Assembly (NCBI RefSeq): GCF_030052815.1
Contig: NC_079498.1
Location: 89,180,273-89,244,272, forward strand
From: Hevea brasiliensis
Lineage: Eukaryota > Streptophyta > Magnoliopsida > Malpighiales > Euphorbiaceae
DNA: 64,000 nucleotides
Reading direction: 5' to 3'
Below are positions 1-11,300 of this stretch, one piece after another (the stretch's first letter is position 1; every line of letters begins with the position of its first letter). The position numbers were made by a program, and so were the translations under genes. Below the pieces are notes generated by a model. That model made no database searches. It was not told the origin of the DNA and saw only the letters and a list, made by a program, of their open reading frames with translations.

Positions 1-8
1 GTGTTACA
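1..8 (-). repeat. First 8 bases of element A 3' LTR
   Basis: The reverse complement reads TGTAACAC, the same start as the 5' LTR at 6925. It follows a polypurine tract directly. The rest of this LTR lies outside the window. Confidence 0.75.
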
Positions 9-22
9 TTCTTCCCCCCTTA
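9..22 (-). other. Polypurine tract of element A
   Basis: The reverse complement is a G-rich purine run ending in GGAAGAA immediately before the LTR start. Upstream is CGAGGACGAATTTT, a motif also seen before the tracts of the other gypsy elements here. It would prime plus-strand DNA synthesis. Confidence 0.75.
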
Positions 23-70
23 CAGAAAATTCGTCCTCGAATTTTACACAAGGCAGAATAAAGCACATGA

Positions 71-565
71 TTATACATTGAACAAATAAGGGTACTTGCT
101 ACGCATGTCCCGTTCTGACTTCCAGGTGCACTCTTCCACCGACTGACTCCTCCACAAAACCTTAACCATAGGGATCTGTTTTGATCTCAGCTGTCTCACT
201 TGGTAGTCCACTATGGCTACAGGCTGCTCCTCAAATGTCAAATTTTCTTTTAGCTCTATCACATCCGGCTGCAGTACATGAGAAGGATCGGGAATGTATT
301 TCCTGAGCATGGAGATGTGAAACACGGGATGAACGTGAGAGAGGTTGGGTGGTAGCTCCAACCGGTAGGCAACTGCTCCAACTCTATCCGTAACCTCAAA
401 ATGTCCGATATACTGAGGTGCCAACTTGCCCTTCTTTCCGAATCTCATGACTTCCTTCATTGGAGATACCTTCAGGAATACATAGTCGCCCACCGCAAAC
501 TCCACATCCCTCCGTGCAAGTGCATAACTTTTACATCTCTTGAAAGCCGTCCTCGATCGTTCCAC
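71..565 (-). pseudogene. Element A integrase C-terminal region with chromodomain-like tail
   Basis: A 164-residue open stretch carries the post-catalytic integrase region of a plant Ty3/gypsy Pol. The DYVFLKVSP motif and GKLAPQYIGHFEV lie near residues 27-57, AYRLELPP near 66-73, and HPVFHISMLRKY near 79-90. The tail LRSKQIPMVKVLW followed by ECTW and a final YPYLF resembles the chromodomain-like end of chromovirus integrases; that assignment is from family knowledge. The upstream catalytic part is in other frames, so this is a remnant and not an independent gene. The best-matching intact homologue in the window is 34953-35468 (element G2). Confidence 0.85.
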
Positions 566-1351
566 GATTAAAGGAACTACCTCAAGTGTCTTGCACTAGG
601 TCTACATCATGCACCCTTGCTTCCCCATTTCTGTCCAACACAGAGAGACCTACACTTTCTTCCATATAGTGCCTCATAGGGTGCCAACCCTATCTTTGGA
701 GTGATAAGCGTTGTTGTAGGCAAACTCCACTAAAGCTAGTGCTCATCCCATTGACCTCCAAAATCCAAAACACTCATGCGAAGCATGTCTTTGATGTTTG
801 GATCGTCCTTCAATTTGTCCGTCTGTCGAGGGTGGAAAGCCGTCATGAAGTTCAACTGTGTGCCAAGTGCCTCTGCAACTTTCTCCAAAACCAGAAGTGA
901 ATTGGGACCCTCTCGGATATTATGGAAGCCGAAACTCTATGCAATCGACTATTTCTCGAATGTAGAGCCGGGCATCTTGTGCCACGAGTATGTAGTCTTC
1001 TGAGGTAAGAAGTGAGTGATTTGGTCAAGCGGTCTACAATTACCCATATCGAATCATATCCTCGCGTGGTGCAGGCAACCTGATCACAAAATCCATAGTA
1101 CTCATTTCCCACTTCCATTACGGGATAGGGAGCTCTTGCGACTTCCTTGACGGTCTCTGGTGTTCAAACTTCACCTTCTGACAAGTCAAGCACTTGGACA
1201 CAAAGTCGGCTATGTCTCTCTTCATGCCATTCCACCAATAGCTATCTTTCACATCATGGTACATCTTGGTGGAACACAGGTGGATCTTGTCTGATGTATA
1301 GTGTGCCTCTCGCATGATTTCATTCTGAGGTTGTCCACATCGGGCACACAT
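566..1351 (-). pseudogene. Element A integrase core and zinc-binding region, frameshifted
   Basis: Decayed integrase. At 1118-1351 the minus strand encodes a zinc-binding segment with YWWNGMKRDIADFV and CLTCQKVK, matching the HHCC domain of gypsy integrases. At 852-1118 pieces such as YDSIWVIVDRLTKS mark the catalytic core around the first Asp, but the frame breaks soon after. From 566 to 850 similarity to the second Asp and Glu region is visible only as DNA-level matches to element G2 (about 35500-35800). Several frameshifts and stops separate the pieces, so no functional integrase can be made. Confidence 0.8.
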
Positions 1352-1474
1352 ATCCTAGAACCTTGCACTAGGGCGCCATCATTGGCAAACCCAAACTCAC
1401 CACCTTCACCTTCTTGTACTCTTTCTATGATCTTCATCAATTGTTGGTCTCTTTGGAAACTCTAACTCTGTCCC

Positions 1475-2003
1475 TCAAGTCGGCCTCACTGAAAAGTGAG
1501 CCAACAATACCCCATCATCTGAAAGATCTAGGATTAAACCTTGATCCATCAACTCATGTACCTCCTGAATCAACAGTCTCTTCTCTGCTGAAATGTGCGC
1601 CAAACTGCCAGAAGATTTTCTGCTTAAAGCATCTGCTACTACATTGGCCTTCCAGGTGGTCTGGATGGGGCAATCATAGTCTTCCAGAAGCTTCATCCAT
1701 CTCCTCTGTCTCAAGTTTAAATCCTCTGTTGGAAGATGTACTTCAAACTCTTATGGTCGGTGTATATCTCGCACACTTCACCATACAGGTAGTGTCTCCA
1801 GATTTTTAGTGCAAAGAATACAGCCGCCATTTCCAAATCATGGGTGGGATAGTTCTGCTCATGCCTCTTCAGCTGCCTTGAAGCATAAGCCACTACTTTT
1901 CCATTCGCATCAAAACACACCTAGGCCAACTCGAGGCGTCCACGATTGCAGTGTATCCTTCACCGCTCATAGGTTGTGTTAACACAGGGGCAATGGTTAG
2001 ACA
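1475..2003 (-). pseudogene. Element A RNase H domain remnant
   Basis: Minus-strand translation at 1717-1920 shows [39 protein letters not shown] and [12 protein letters not shown], which is gypsy RNase H with the Glu and the later Asp visible. The next stretch (1475-1714) continues with [11 protein letters not shown] and [10 protein letters not shown] in another frame. The N-terminal end, APVLTQPMSGEGY with VDAS, is readable at about 1930-2000. Upstream of 2004 the sequence switches abruptly into the non-coding core, so the reverse transcriptase that should precede RNase H is absent. The gene is truncated and frameshifted. Confidence 0.85.
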
Positions 2004-5000
2004 CTCCTTATCCTCATCATTATAACTGACTCTATCGAGCTCTCTTCCTGTCCTTTGCATCTTATCCACTTCCCTTTTCCTATTTTTGGTATTGTTGGTA
2101 TCATATCAAACTCATGAACTTATTCCTTAAATTTAATCATATCTCATCCTTACACCTTTTCCTTCAAAGATGTCTATCCCATCATCAACTTTAACTTTCT
2201 TTTTATTTCTTAGTCTTATCTTGAATACTAGTTTCATTACTTCAAGAATTCTAACCCTATGATTTACTCCTACCAGCACATTCTTCACCTTATGTAACAC
2301 TTATAATTACCCATAGAAATTTTTTTTTTTTTTTCTTGTATCCCCTTTTTTCCAACTTAACTATCAGAACATTATCATTCCCTATCAGCCTTAGTAGGAA
2401 ATTGCTTATCCTGGATGAATATGAGCCCCATAAACTATAAGTTCCATATGAACTAACACTTTGTAGGAAATATGTGTCATGCCTTAATTCCAAACAAGAT
2501 ACTTCACGTGTTCATTCTCCTTAATATAATCATATATACTGCCCATAGCTTTCTAAACTTCAACCTCAAATTACCCATCAGCAACAATTTCATCTATTGA
2601 ATCTCAACCATAAATAGTACTTCCTCCACTCATAGTTTAAAGCAGTTGCAAGCCTTAGTAGCTAACTCAATTTAACTCTGTCATTACTCTGTTCGTCCTT
2701 TCATACTTAATACTAGGTATGCACTTCTGTCATTCTCATATCAGAAAATTATGTATGAATTTGTGCCTACTAAACTCTCAATAACTAGGTCTCCTTGACT
2801 CAGTTTCTGTTCCTTATATAACCTTCTAGAACCAAAAGCACAAGCTAAACTTGAAAAGAAAGAAAATATCCTCTTATATTCAACTACACCCGATTGTCAT
2901 ATTATAACGTTTCACCTAAGTTTCTTGGTCTTTCTCTCCAAATTTCATCATCTCCTAGCACAATTATGCTCTACCTATAAGGTATCATCTGCATGAACCC
3001 TTTACCGTACCATTTTCCTTCTTGACATAATATTTTATAATTTATTAACTTTACTTATACTCGACCTATGATTCATATCTATCATCGTTTTTATTGTGCC
3101 ATTAACTTTTGTTGATTCCTGAAAGATTTCTCTCACTAATAAATTATTCCAACACTAATTCCACCCTTATCTAGGGTCATTAATTTGATCCTTGAACTTT
3201 CTCTTGATTTATAACCATCCGGACTTGTCACTTTTCGTTCTACCCTACTATTGTCTGTCGTTATTGCTTCACTACAAAGTGATTCTTGATCACACTAAAA
3301 ATTTTTGCATGACATTCATAACGAAAATCTAACTAACTTCTCACTATATCAAAAGTATAAAATAAAAACTATCTGTCATTATATATAATTCTTTTCCTCT
3401 CATCATTGCTATTTGATCCCTTCGTGTGGCTTTTATTCATGTTACTGCTTACTGACTTCTATTTCTCTACATATTTAGGTAGTCCGCAATAACATCGCAC
3501 ACCTTCTAAAATTTACTCATTATTATTGTATTCCATACCTCCATCACTTTTCTCACTAATGTGGTCCCATTTTGTGTTTTCCATCCTTGTCATTCTACTT
3601 GCCAAGAATAACACTTAGCCTATCCTATATCTTAACTTTGTTTCTTTTATTATGAGCTCTATAGGTTGTCCTTTAATTTATTTCCTAAGTCTTACCCAAA
3701 ATAGAACTTGACTATTCTATCCATGGTTCCATTCTTCTTCATAACATAATAGTTGTACTTGCTAACTATATCTTCAGAGTCTCTATCGCGTTATCATATG
3801 TCCGTGCTACTCAGATTTGGTCCTGTGACCACTCGAGCTAGTACGTCCACTAGCATTTAGATTATATTGCATCTCCAATACATTGCCCAAACTTGCATTA
3901 GTCACTTACTTTCTCCCTTGGCCTTCGGTCATTTATCTTCGCGAATTTATTACTCTTAACACTATTATTATTATTATTATTTTCCATGTTTACTCAATTC
4001 CAAAACTTAAGATTTGGGCACCCAAACCCGTCATCCAATTCAAAGGATTTACATCCATCGTGATCCGATTATATATGATTCCTATAATGGAACTTGTATC
4101 CTCTCCGGGATACGAGCCAACTACTCTCTACCACACTCTCTACGGTCCATCCGGGACACTATTCCATAAGTCATCATTATCATTAATAACCTTGATCCAT
4201 TACGAAAGATAGGACTATATCCTAACTTCTGCAACAAAGGTACTACATCTACCACCTTGCCGAACCATGTCAAGTTAATGACTCTTTTATCATATCATTG
4301 CTCTATAAATCATCAATTCATAGTTTCGACCTTCTCTAGGTAGTAGAGTTGTACTTTATTCCATCTTGATACACACAAGGTATACTATTCTCACTCTATA
4401 AGTGTCACCTTTACTTTGCAACTAGTCCAAAACCTGCAGTCCGATGGCAACTCTTGATGTAACTCTAGCTCATCTTTGGGGTAATCGAGTCACGACTCTA
4501 GTTATCACCCAACCGTGACCTTTCAATATTCTAACTCTAGACTCTTAGCCAGAGTTCCCAACTCCTCTGCAAATATAGAACTCGTTACGGCATAAGCTGT
4601 ACCAAAGCGAAGCCATCTCAAACACCCTCATTATGGAGCACCACGGGGATGCACGCAGCTCTACACAATAATCTCATGTCGCATCTTGTGTCTGCGACTT
4701 ACAGGCGGACATCGAGAACATTGTATAGTTACTACGATACGTCTGACGGACTAGGTCTCCTAATTTCTTATCTCTCACGAATCTTCTATTATCACAAACT
4801 TATTACATTGGGTCATCTCACGATGACGCCGGTAGTGGTATCCTCATCCTTATCTAGGCAACTGTACTTTTAAGACTCACTTTTATGTACTCGTGTCTTA
4901 CGAAATGGGCACACCATTTAAACCCATCTTGACAAAAATATAACATTTCTTGGAGTCGTGTCCTCATGATAGATCTCACATGTCTACTAACTCTATTTCA

Positions 5001-5180
5001 CATTTCTGTGTACTCCACGAAAATCAAGACACTAACTGAGGTAATCTTATATTTCCCGAGGTATAACGTAGAATCTAGAAACAAAGAATTACAGAAAAGA
5101 CAAAACAGAATCCTATACTCGCATGTGACTCCTAGTAGACTCTTCCCAACATTTTAGACAAACATTCCCTAAGAATGGAG
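2004..5180 (-). other. Non-coding core module of element A, shared with B, D and G1
   Basis: About 3.2 kb of AT-rich sequence with stops in every frame and no Gag, protease or RT motif. It aligns by eye over most of its length with the plus strand of B (about 8340-11700) and the minus strand of D (about 56700-58770). Anchors are CCCATCATCAACTTTAAC at 2191-2208 and the block at 4655-4927. The leader next to the PBS is also shared with element C, which does have gag. The module occupies the place of gag, protease and RT. Short open frames in it (for example 3883-4212 and 4649-4873 on the plus strand) are not supported as genes. Confidence 0.75.
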
Positions 5181-5196
5181 CCTAAGCTCGATACCA
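5181..5196 (-). other. Primer-binding site of element A (iMet tRNA type, one base deleted)
   Basis: The reverse complement is TGGTATCGAGCTTAGG, four bases after the LTR end. The other gypsy elements have TGGTATCAGAGC, so A has lost one base in the pairing region. This would weaken priming of minus-strand synthesis by initiator tRNA-Met. Confidence 0.85.
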
Positions 5197-5200
5197 CATT

Positions 5201-6925
5201 TGTCACGACCCAACCTATGGGCGGACCGGCACTAGGACACAGGCGACCCTAAAGCCCCGAGGCCGTAGTAAGCCTTAAGCTGTTCATTTACCCAATTCTA
5301 AGGCCCATTGGGCCCAAATTCAGAAACCAAACGGACAGAGTCTGGCCATAAAATGGACTTTCCAACGGGGAGTTTTCGACTCACCCGACCTGTAAACACA
5401 ATATATAGTCAATTGGGAGCTCAGCTCACCCTCCACATACTCATCAACATAAAATAAATGGGAGCTCAGCTCCCTCATCCAATCCATCAAACATGCATAG
5501 CACATATAAGTTCTGGTCCAAAAATAATAATTTAGTTTCTGGACCCAACTCAAATAAACATTTCTACCACATGCGGAAATTCTAAGATTTAACAAGTTTA
5601 TACAAAAAGTAGTAATCGACCTGCGAGGGAGAAAGCAGGTTAACCTCAAAAAATATCCTTCTGTGGCCTGTAAAAATTTTTGAACATGAGTGAGCGTTCG
5701 ACTCAGAGAGTAAAATATCAATTTTAACCATAATCTCTATAACTATATGAACTAATGCACCTGTGGCGTGAAATGCAACATCAACATCATATTCACATCA
5801 TAGCATCAAAAGGTAATTTGGAGCACTCACGCACTGTAGCATCAATCATAATATATTGGGGTGATCCCTATCTGACTCTCTTAGATCCAACACGGTGCGT
5901 GAAGAACTCAAGCGGGACTTTGCTTAATAAACCAAATCGAGGGTCCCGTGAAGAACTCAAGCCATGACTACCCCTCGAAGAGCGGGTCGGCGAAGAACTC
6001 AAGCGTGACTACCCCGTCCTATCCATAGTCCACACCACATCACACGCACGCCAACGCACGACACTGCTTCCAAATTACCACAACAACACTCATGGCACAT
6101 TATGATTATGAATGCAACATAAATCGTGCCTAGAGTTTAACTACATAAATATATGCATATAAGTGATGCATGGGCATGCTGAACATATAATAATATCGAA
6201 ATTATAATTAAAATTAATATTTTACTCACAGACTTGACGACAATCACTGTGGCGGCTGGGCGGAGGAAGAAGGCTGTCCCGGCTCACCTGACAATTACAT
6301 TACATTTATTTAACACAAATGACTCAATACAAATAAAGAAAAGACCAAATACGTCCTAAGTCATGCCGAAAATCAGTGAGTCTCCCTATACCTAGGACCT
6401 ACCCAACTGCAAAAGGGCTCAAAACACACTTCTATATCCACAATCCATATATCCACAACTCAATCACATCACACAGCCCATCCTGGGCCCATCAAATCAA
6501 TCATTCATCACAATATGGAAAAATTTCAATTTAGTCCTTATAATTGATCATTTTTGCAAAAATTGCCCAAACAAGCTCTAAAAATTATAAAACTTTGCCC
6601 CGCGGTCCTTAGCAATATTACTAAGCTATTGCAAAAAGAATCGTAATTTTCTAAGCTACCACGAATATTTTATGAATTTTTAATCCTATTTAAGCACTAG
6701 AAAATTACGAAAAAGCAAGGTTCGGGTTTACCTTTGCCGATTCCGACTTGAACGCGCCGATGCCCGACAATGGTGGGGTAGCCAAAACCTCGATCCAATT
6801 CGGAGACTTTTCCTAGTGGTCTGTTCGCCGGAAATTCACAGATCCGGACAACTGTCGAATTTCCGCGAATTGAGGATACCTACACGAAGCCCAATAATAA
6901 TATATAAAAAATCAGGGGTGTTACA
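5201..6925 (-). repeat. 5' LTR of element A (1725 bp)
   Basis: It is bounded by TGTCACGACC (5201) and, in reverse complement, TGTAACACCCC (ending 6925), a normal TG...CA LTR. The 3' end in element orientation abuts the PBS. It is related to the LTRs of B, C, D and E over the PBS-proximal portion: the CGGACCGGCACTAGG stretch and the GGGAGCTCAGCTCCC palindromic segment near 5459-5475 recur. It contains three spaced copies of GAAGAACTCAAGC at 5901, 5950 and 5992, matching the triple repeat in B's LTRs. Confidence 0.88.
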
Positions 6926-8316
6926 ATTAAGGACCGCGGGGTAAAATTTTAGAATTTTTAGAGCTTGTTTGAGTGGATTTTTGAAAAATGTCAATTATAT
7001 GGACTAAAACGTAATTTTTAAAATTTTGAGTATAGTCTGATTTGGAGGGCCCAGGAGGGGCCATGTAATATTAATGAGATGTGATTGTGGAAATTGAGAA
7101 TTTAGAAGTGTTATTTGAGCCTCTTTGCAGGTTGGGTAGGTCCCAGGTATAGGGGAAACTCTGCCGGATTTCCGGCATGAATTAGGTTGTCTATTGCCTC
7201 TTTAGAGTTTTATTTTGAGTTAGTACTAATAAATTTATAATTTAATTATTAGGTGATCGAGGTCAGCTATTTTTCTGCATTCAGCAGCCACAATAGTCAT
7301 CGGTGTACTGTGAGTAGAATATTAATTTTAATTGTAATTTCGATATTATTATATGTTCAGCATGCCCATGCATCACTTATATGCATATATTTATGTAGTT
7401 AAACTCTAGGCACGATTTATGTTGCATTCATAACTGTTGATGTGCCATGGATATTGTTGTGGTAATTTGGAGCAGTGTGCGTGCGTTGGCGTGCGTGTGA
7501 TGTGGTGTGGACTATGGATAGGACGGGGTAGTCACGGCTTGAGTAATTCGCTGGGACCCGATCCTTCGAGGGGTAGTCACGGCTTGAGTAATTCTGGGAC
7601 CTCGATTTGGTTATTAAGTGGAAGTCCGAGCTTGAGTAATTACGGCACCAGTTGGATTTAAGAGAGTCAGATAGGGATCGCTCCCATATGTTATGATTGA
7701 TACTACAGGGTGTGTGAGTGCTCCAAATTACCTTTTTGATGTTATGATGTGAAAATATTGTTGATGTTGCATTTCACTCTACAGGGTGCATTAGTTTTAG
7801 ATAGTTATAGAGATTATGGTTAAAATTGATATTTTACTCTCTGAGTCGAACGCTCACTCCTGTTCAATATTTTTCCAGGCCACAGGAGGAGTTATTTTAC
7901 AGAGCAACCTGTTTTCTTTCTCGCAGGTTTAACGTCGATTATTTAATTGTATTATTATTCTCTAAATTTGTAATTTAGAACTCCGCATGTGCTAGTAGTA
8001 GCATTAAGCCTGTCAGGGACTGTATGAATTCAAGTTTTCATATTAATAAATGAAAAGAAAAAAATTTTATGAGATTTAAACAGTTTGTAAAGGAGGTAAC
8101 AGGGTTGAGCGAGGCTCCCCTTATTTCAGTTTTCGATGGCTATCGGGTTGGGTTGACCCGAATAAAAATATTTTATTTAATTGTATTTACATGTTGGACC
8201 TAAGTTTTTGGGCCTTGGTTATGGATTTGAGAATAGTAAGGCTTACTACGGGCCTCGGGGGCTTTATGCCGGCCCAGGTCCTAGTGCCGGTCCGGCCCAT
8301 AGGTTGGGTCGTGACA
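6926..8316 (+). repeat. 3' portion of element B 5' LTR
   Basis: It matches 13714-15100 of the 3' LTR almost base for base and ends GGTTGGGTCGTGACA just before the PBS. The missing first ~1.09 kb corresponds to 12625-13713. It carries two copies of TAGTCACGGCTTGAGTAATT (7529 and 7574), with a third diverged copy near 7627. Confidence 0.92.
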
Positions 8317-8320
8317 AAGT

Positions 8321-8337
8321 TGGTATCAGAGCTTAGG
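8321..8337 (+). other. Primer-binding site of element B
   Basis: TGGTATCAGAGCTTAGG, four bases after the LTR end, is the usual complement of plant initiator tRNA-Met used by Ty3/gypsy elements. Confidence 0.92.
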
Positions 8338-11300
8338 CTCTAGATTCATGGGAAAGAATATACTTGGGAGTGTAAAAGGAGTCTTGTTAGGATGTTACAT
8401 GCGGAGTATAGGATTCTGTTTCGTCTTTTTCTGTAATTCTTTGTTTCTAGATTCTGCGTTATACCTCGGGAAATATAAAAGTTCCTCATTTAGTGTCTTG
8501 ATTTTCGTGGAGTACATAGAAATGTGAAATAGAGTTAGTAGACATGTGAGGTCTATCATGAGGATACGTACTCCAAGAAATGCTATGTTTCTGTCTGTAT
8601 GGGTTTAAATGGTGTGCCCATTTCGTGCAAGGCACGAGTACATAAAGGTGAGTCTTGAAAGTACAGTTGCCCTAGATAAGGATGAGGATACCATCTTGGC
8701 GATCATCGTGAGATGACCCAATGTAATAAGTTTGTGATAATAAAAGATTCAGGAGAGATAAGAAATTGGGAGACCTAGTCTGTCAGGACGTATCGTAGTA
8801 ACTATACAATGTTCTCGATGTCTGCTCTGTAAGCTGCAGATTACAGTACCGACATGAGATTATTGTGTAGAGCTGCGTACTTCCCTGTAGTGCTTATGAT
8901 GAGGGTGTTGCAGGCAGTCTCTGTTTTGGTACAGTAATACCAGAACAGAGTTCTATATTTGCAGAGGAGTTGGGAACTCCTGGTTAAGAGTCTAGAGCTA
9001 GAATATCGAAAGGTTACAGTTGGGTGGTAACTAGAGTCAGTGACTCAGTTACCCTAGCATGAGCTAGAGTTGCCATCAGACCAGAGGTTTCGGATTAGTT
9101 GCAAAGTAAAGGTGACACTTATAGAGTGAGAATAGTATACCTTTTGTGTATCAGTATGGAATAAAGTACAACCCTACTACCTAGGGAAGGTCGAAACTAT
9201 GAATTGATGATTCACAGAGATATGATATGATAGGAGAGTCATTAATTTGACATGGTTTGGGCAAGGTGGTAAATGTAGTACCTTTGTTGCAGCAAGTTAG
9301 GGTGTAGTCCTATCTTTTCAGAAGGGATCGAAAGTTATTACTAATAATGGTGACCAACCAAATAGTGCCCCAGATGGGACTGTAGAGTGTGGTAGAGAGT
9401 AGTTGGCTGGGGTATCCTGCAGATGATACAAGTTCCATTATAAGAATCATATATAATCAGATCATGATGGATGTAAATCCTTTGAATTGGATGACGGGTT
9501 TGGGTACCCGAAATCTTAAGTTTTGGCTAGTTGAGTAAACATGGAAATTAATAACAATAATAATAATAAAAATAATAATAATAACAAATAAATAAAATTA
9601 CTGCAGAATCAGTTCTCGAGGTAGTAAGGGTATTATGTAAGCTAAGAATATAAATCATACAATAAAAGTATGACTGTAATTTCCTGAGTTCCTTTCTAAC
9701 TTCAAATTATTCAAAACAATAGTATAATCTAATTATAATAGTATTAAGAGTAATAAATTAGCGAAGATAAATCATAGAAGGCCAATGGATAAAGAAAGTG
9801 CAGAATGAAAGTTTGGACAATTGATTGCAGATGCAATATAATTTAAATGCCAGTGGGAGTACTAGCTAGAGTGATCAAAGGACCAAATCTGAGTAGCACA
9901 GATATGTGATAACGTGGTAGAGACTCTGGAAGATATAGTTAGCAGGTACAGCTGTCATGTTAGGAAGAAGAATGGAACCAGGGATAGAATAATCAAGTTC
10001 TATTTTGGGTAAGACAAAGGAAATAAATGAAAGGACAATTCGAAGGGCGCATAATAAAAGGAACAAAGTTAAGATATAGGGTAGGCTAAGTGTTATTTTT
10101 GGCAAGGTGAATGACAAGGATGGAGAACCCAAAATGGGACCACATTAGTGAGAATAGTGATGGAGGTATGGGATAACATAATAATGAGTAAATGCTAGAA
10201 GGTGTGCGATGGTATTGCGGACTACCTAATTAGGTAGAGAAAACGAAGTTAGTAAGTAGTAAGTTGAATAAAGGTCAATCTAAGGGATCAGATAGGTATG
10301 ATGATAGGAAAAGAATGATAGATAATGACACAGAGGCTTTAGGTTTGACTTTTGAGATAGTGAGAAGGTAGTTAGAGGTTCATTATGAATGTCAGGCAAA
10401 CATTTTTAGTGTGATCAACAGAATCACTTTGCAGTGAAGCAATAACGACAGAATAACAGTAAGGGTAAAACAAAAAATGACAAGTCTGGGTGGTTATAAA
10501 TCACTAGAAAGTTCAAGGATCAAATTAATTACCATAGATAAGGGTGGAATTAGTGTTGGAAGAATTTATTAGTGAGAGAAATCTTTCAGGAATCAACAAA
10601 AGTTAAGGGCACAATAGAAACGATGATAGATATGAATCATAGGTCGAGTATAAGTAAAGTTAATAAAATATAAAATATTATGTCAGGAAGGACAATGGTA
10701 CGGTAAAGGGTTCATGCAGATGATACCTTATAGGTAGAGCACAATTGTGCTAGGAGATGATGAAATTTGGAGAGAAAGACCAAGAAACATAGGTTAAACG
10801 TTGTTATATGGACAATCGGGCGTAATTAAATATAAGAGGATATTTTTCTTTCTTTTCAAGTTTAGCTTGTGCTTTTGGTTCTAAAGGGTTATATAAGGAA
10901 CAGAGACTGAATCAAGGAGACCTAGTTATTTGAGAGTTTGGTAGGCACCAATTCATACACAATTTCCTAATATGAGAATGACAGTAAGTGCATACCTAGT
11001 GTTAAGTATGAAAGGACGATCAGAGTAATAACAGGAGTTAAATTGAGTTAGCTACTAAGGCTTGCGACTGTTTTAAACCATGAGCTAGATGAAGTACTAT
11101 TTATGGATGAGTTTCAATAGATGAAATTGTTGCTGATGGATAATTTGAGGTTGAAGTTTAGAAAGCTATAGGCAGTATATGTGATTATATTAAGGAGAAC
11201 GAACACATGAAGTATTTTATTTAGAATTAAGGCATGGTACACATTTCCCACAGCCGTGTTAGTTCATATGGAACTTATAGTTTTAGGGGCTCCTATCCAT

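Larger units (their letters stand above)
1..6925 (-). mobile_element. Element A: chimeric Ty3/gypsy LTR retrotransposon, minus strand, incomplete at the left window edge
   Basis: Read on the minus strand the order is 5' LTR (6925-5201), iMet-type PBS, about 3 kb of non-coding core, decayed RNase H and integrase, polypurine tract, and the first 8 bases of the 3' LTR at the window edge. Gag, protease and reverse transcriptase are not recognisable. The core matches the internal region of element B (8338-12600) on the opposite strand. The right boundary is TGTAACACC (reverse complement, ending at 6925), followed directly by ATTAAGGACC. That sequence occurs uninterrupted inside B's 3' LTR at 13714, so A sits inside B's 5' LTR. 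ATTAA (6926-6930) is the expected 5-bp target duplication; its partner should lie left of the window. Confidence 0.88.

Noticed and set aside
3883..4212. 109-codon plus-strand open frame in element A
   Set aside because: It is antisense to the element, contains an ATT-repeat poly-Ile run, and is not kept open in the B and D copies.
4649..4873. 74-codon plus-strand frame over the conserved block
   Set aside because: Conservation is at DNA level in four copies; the frame is antisense and broken in the others.
5320..5721. 133-codon minus-strand frame
   Set aside because: It lies inside the A LTR, shows no motif, and contains the recurrent LTR palindromic segment.
7437..7661. 74-codon frame with repeated SHGLSN
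   Set aside because: It is produced by the tandem LTR repeat in B.
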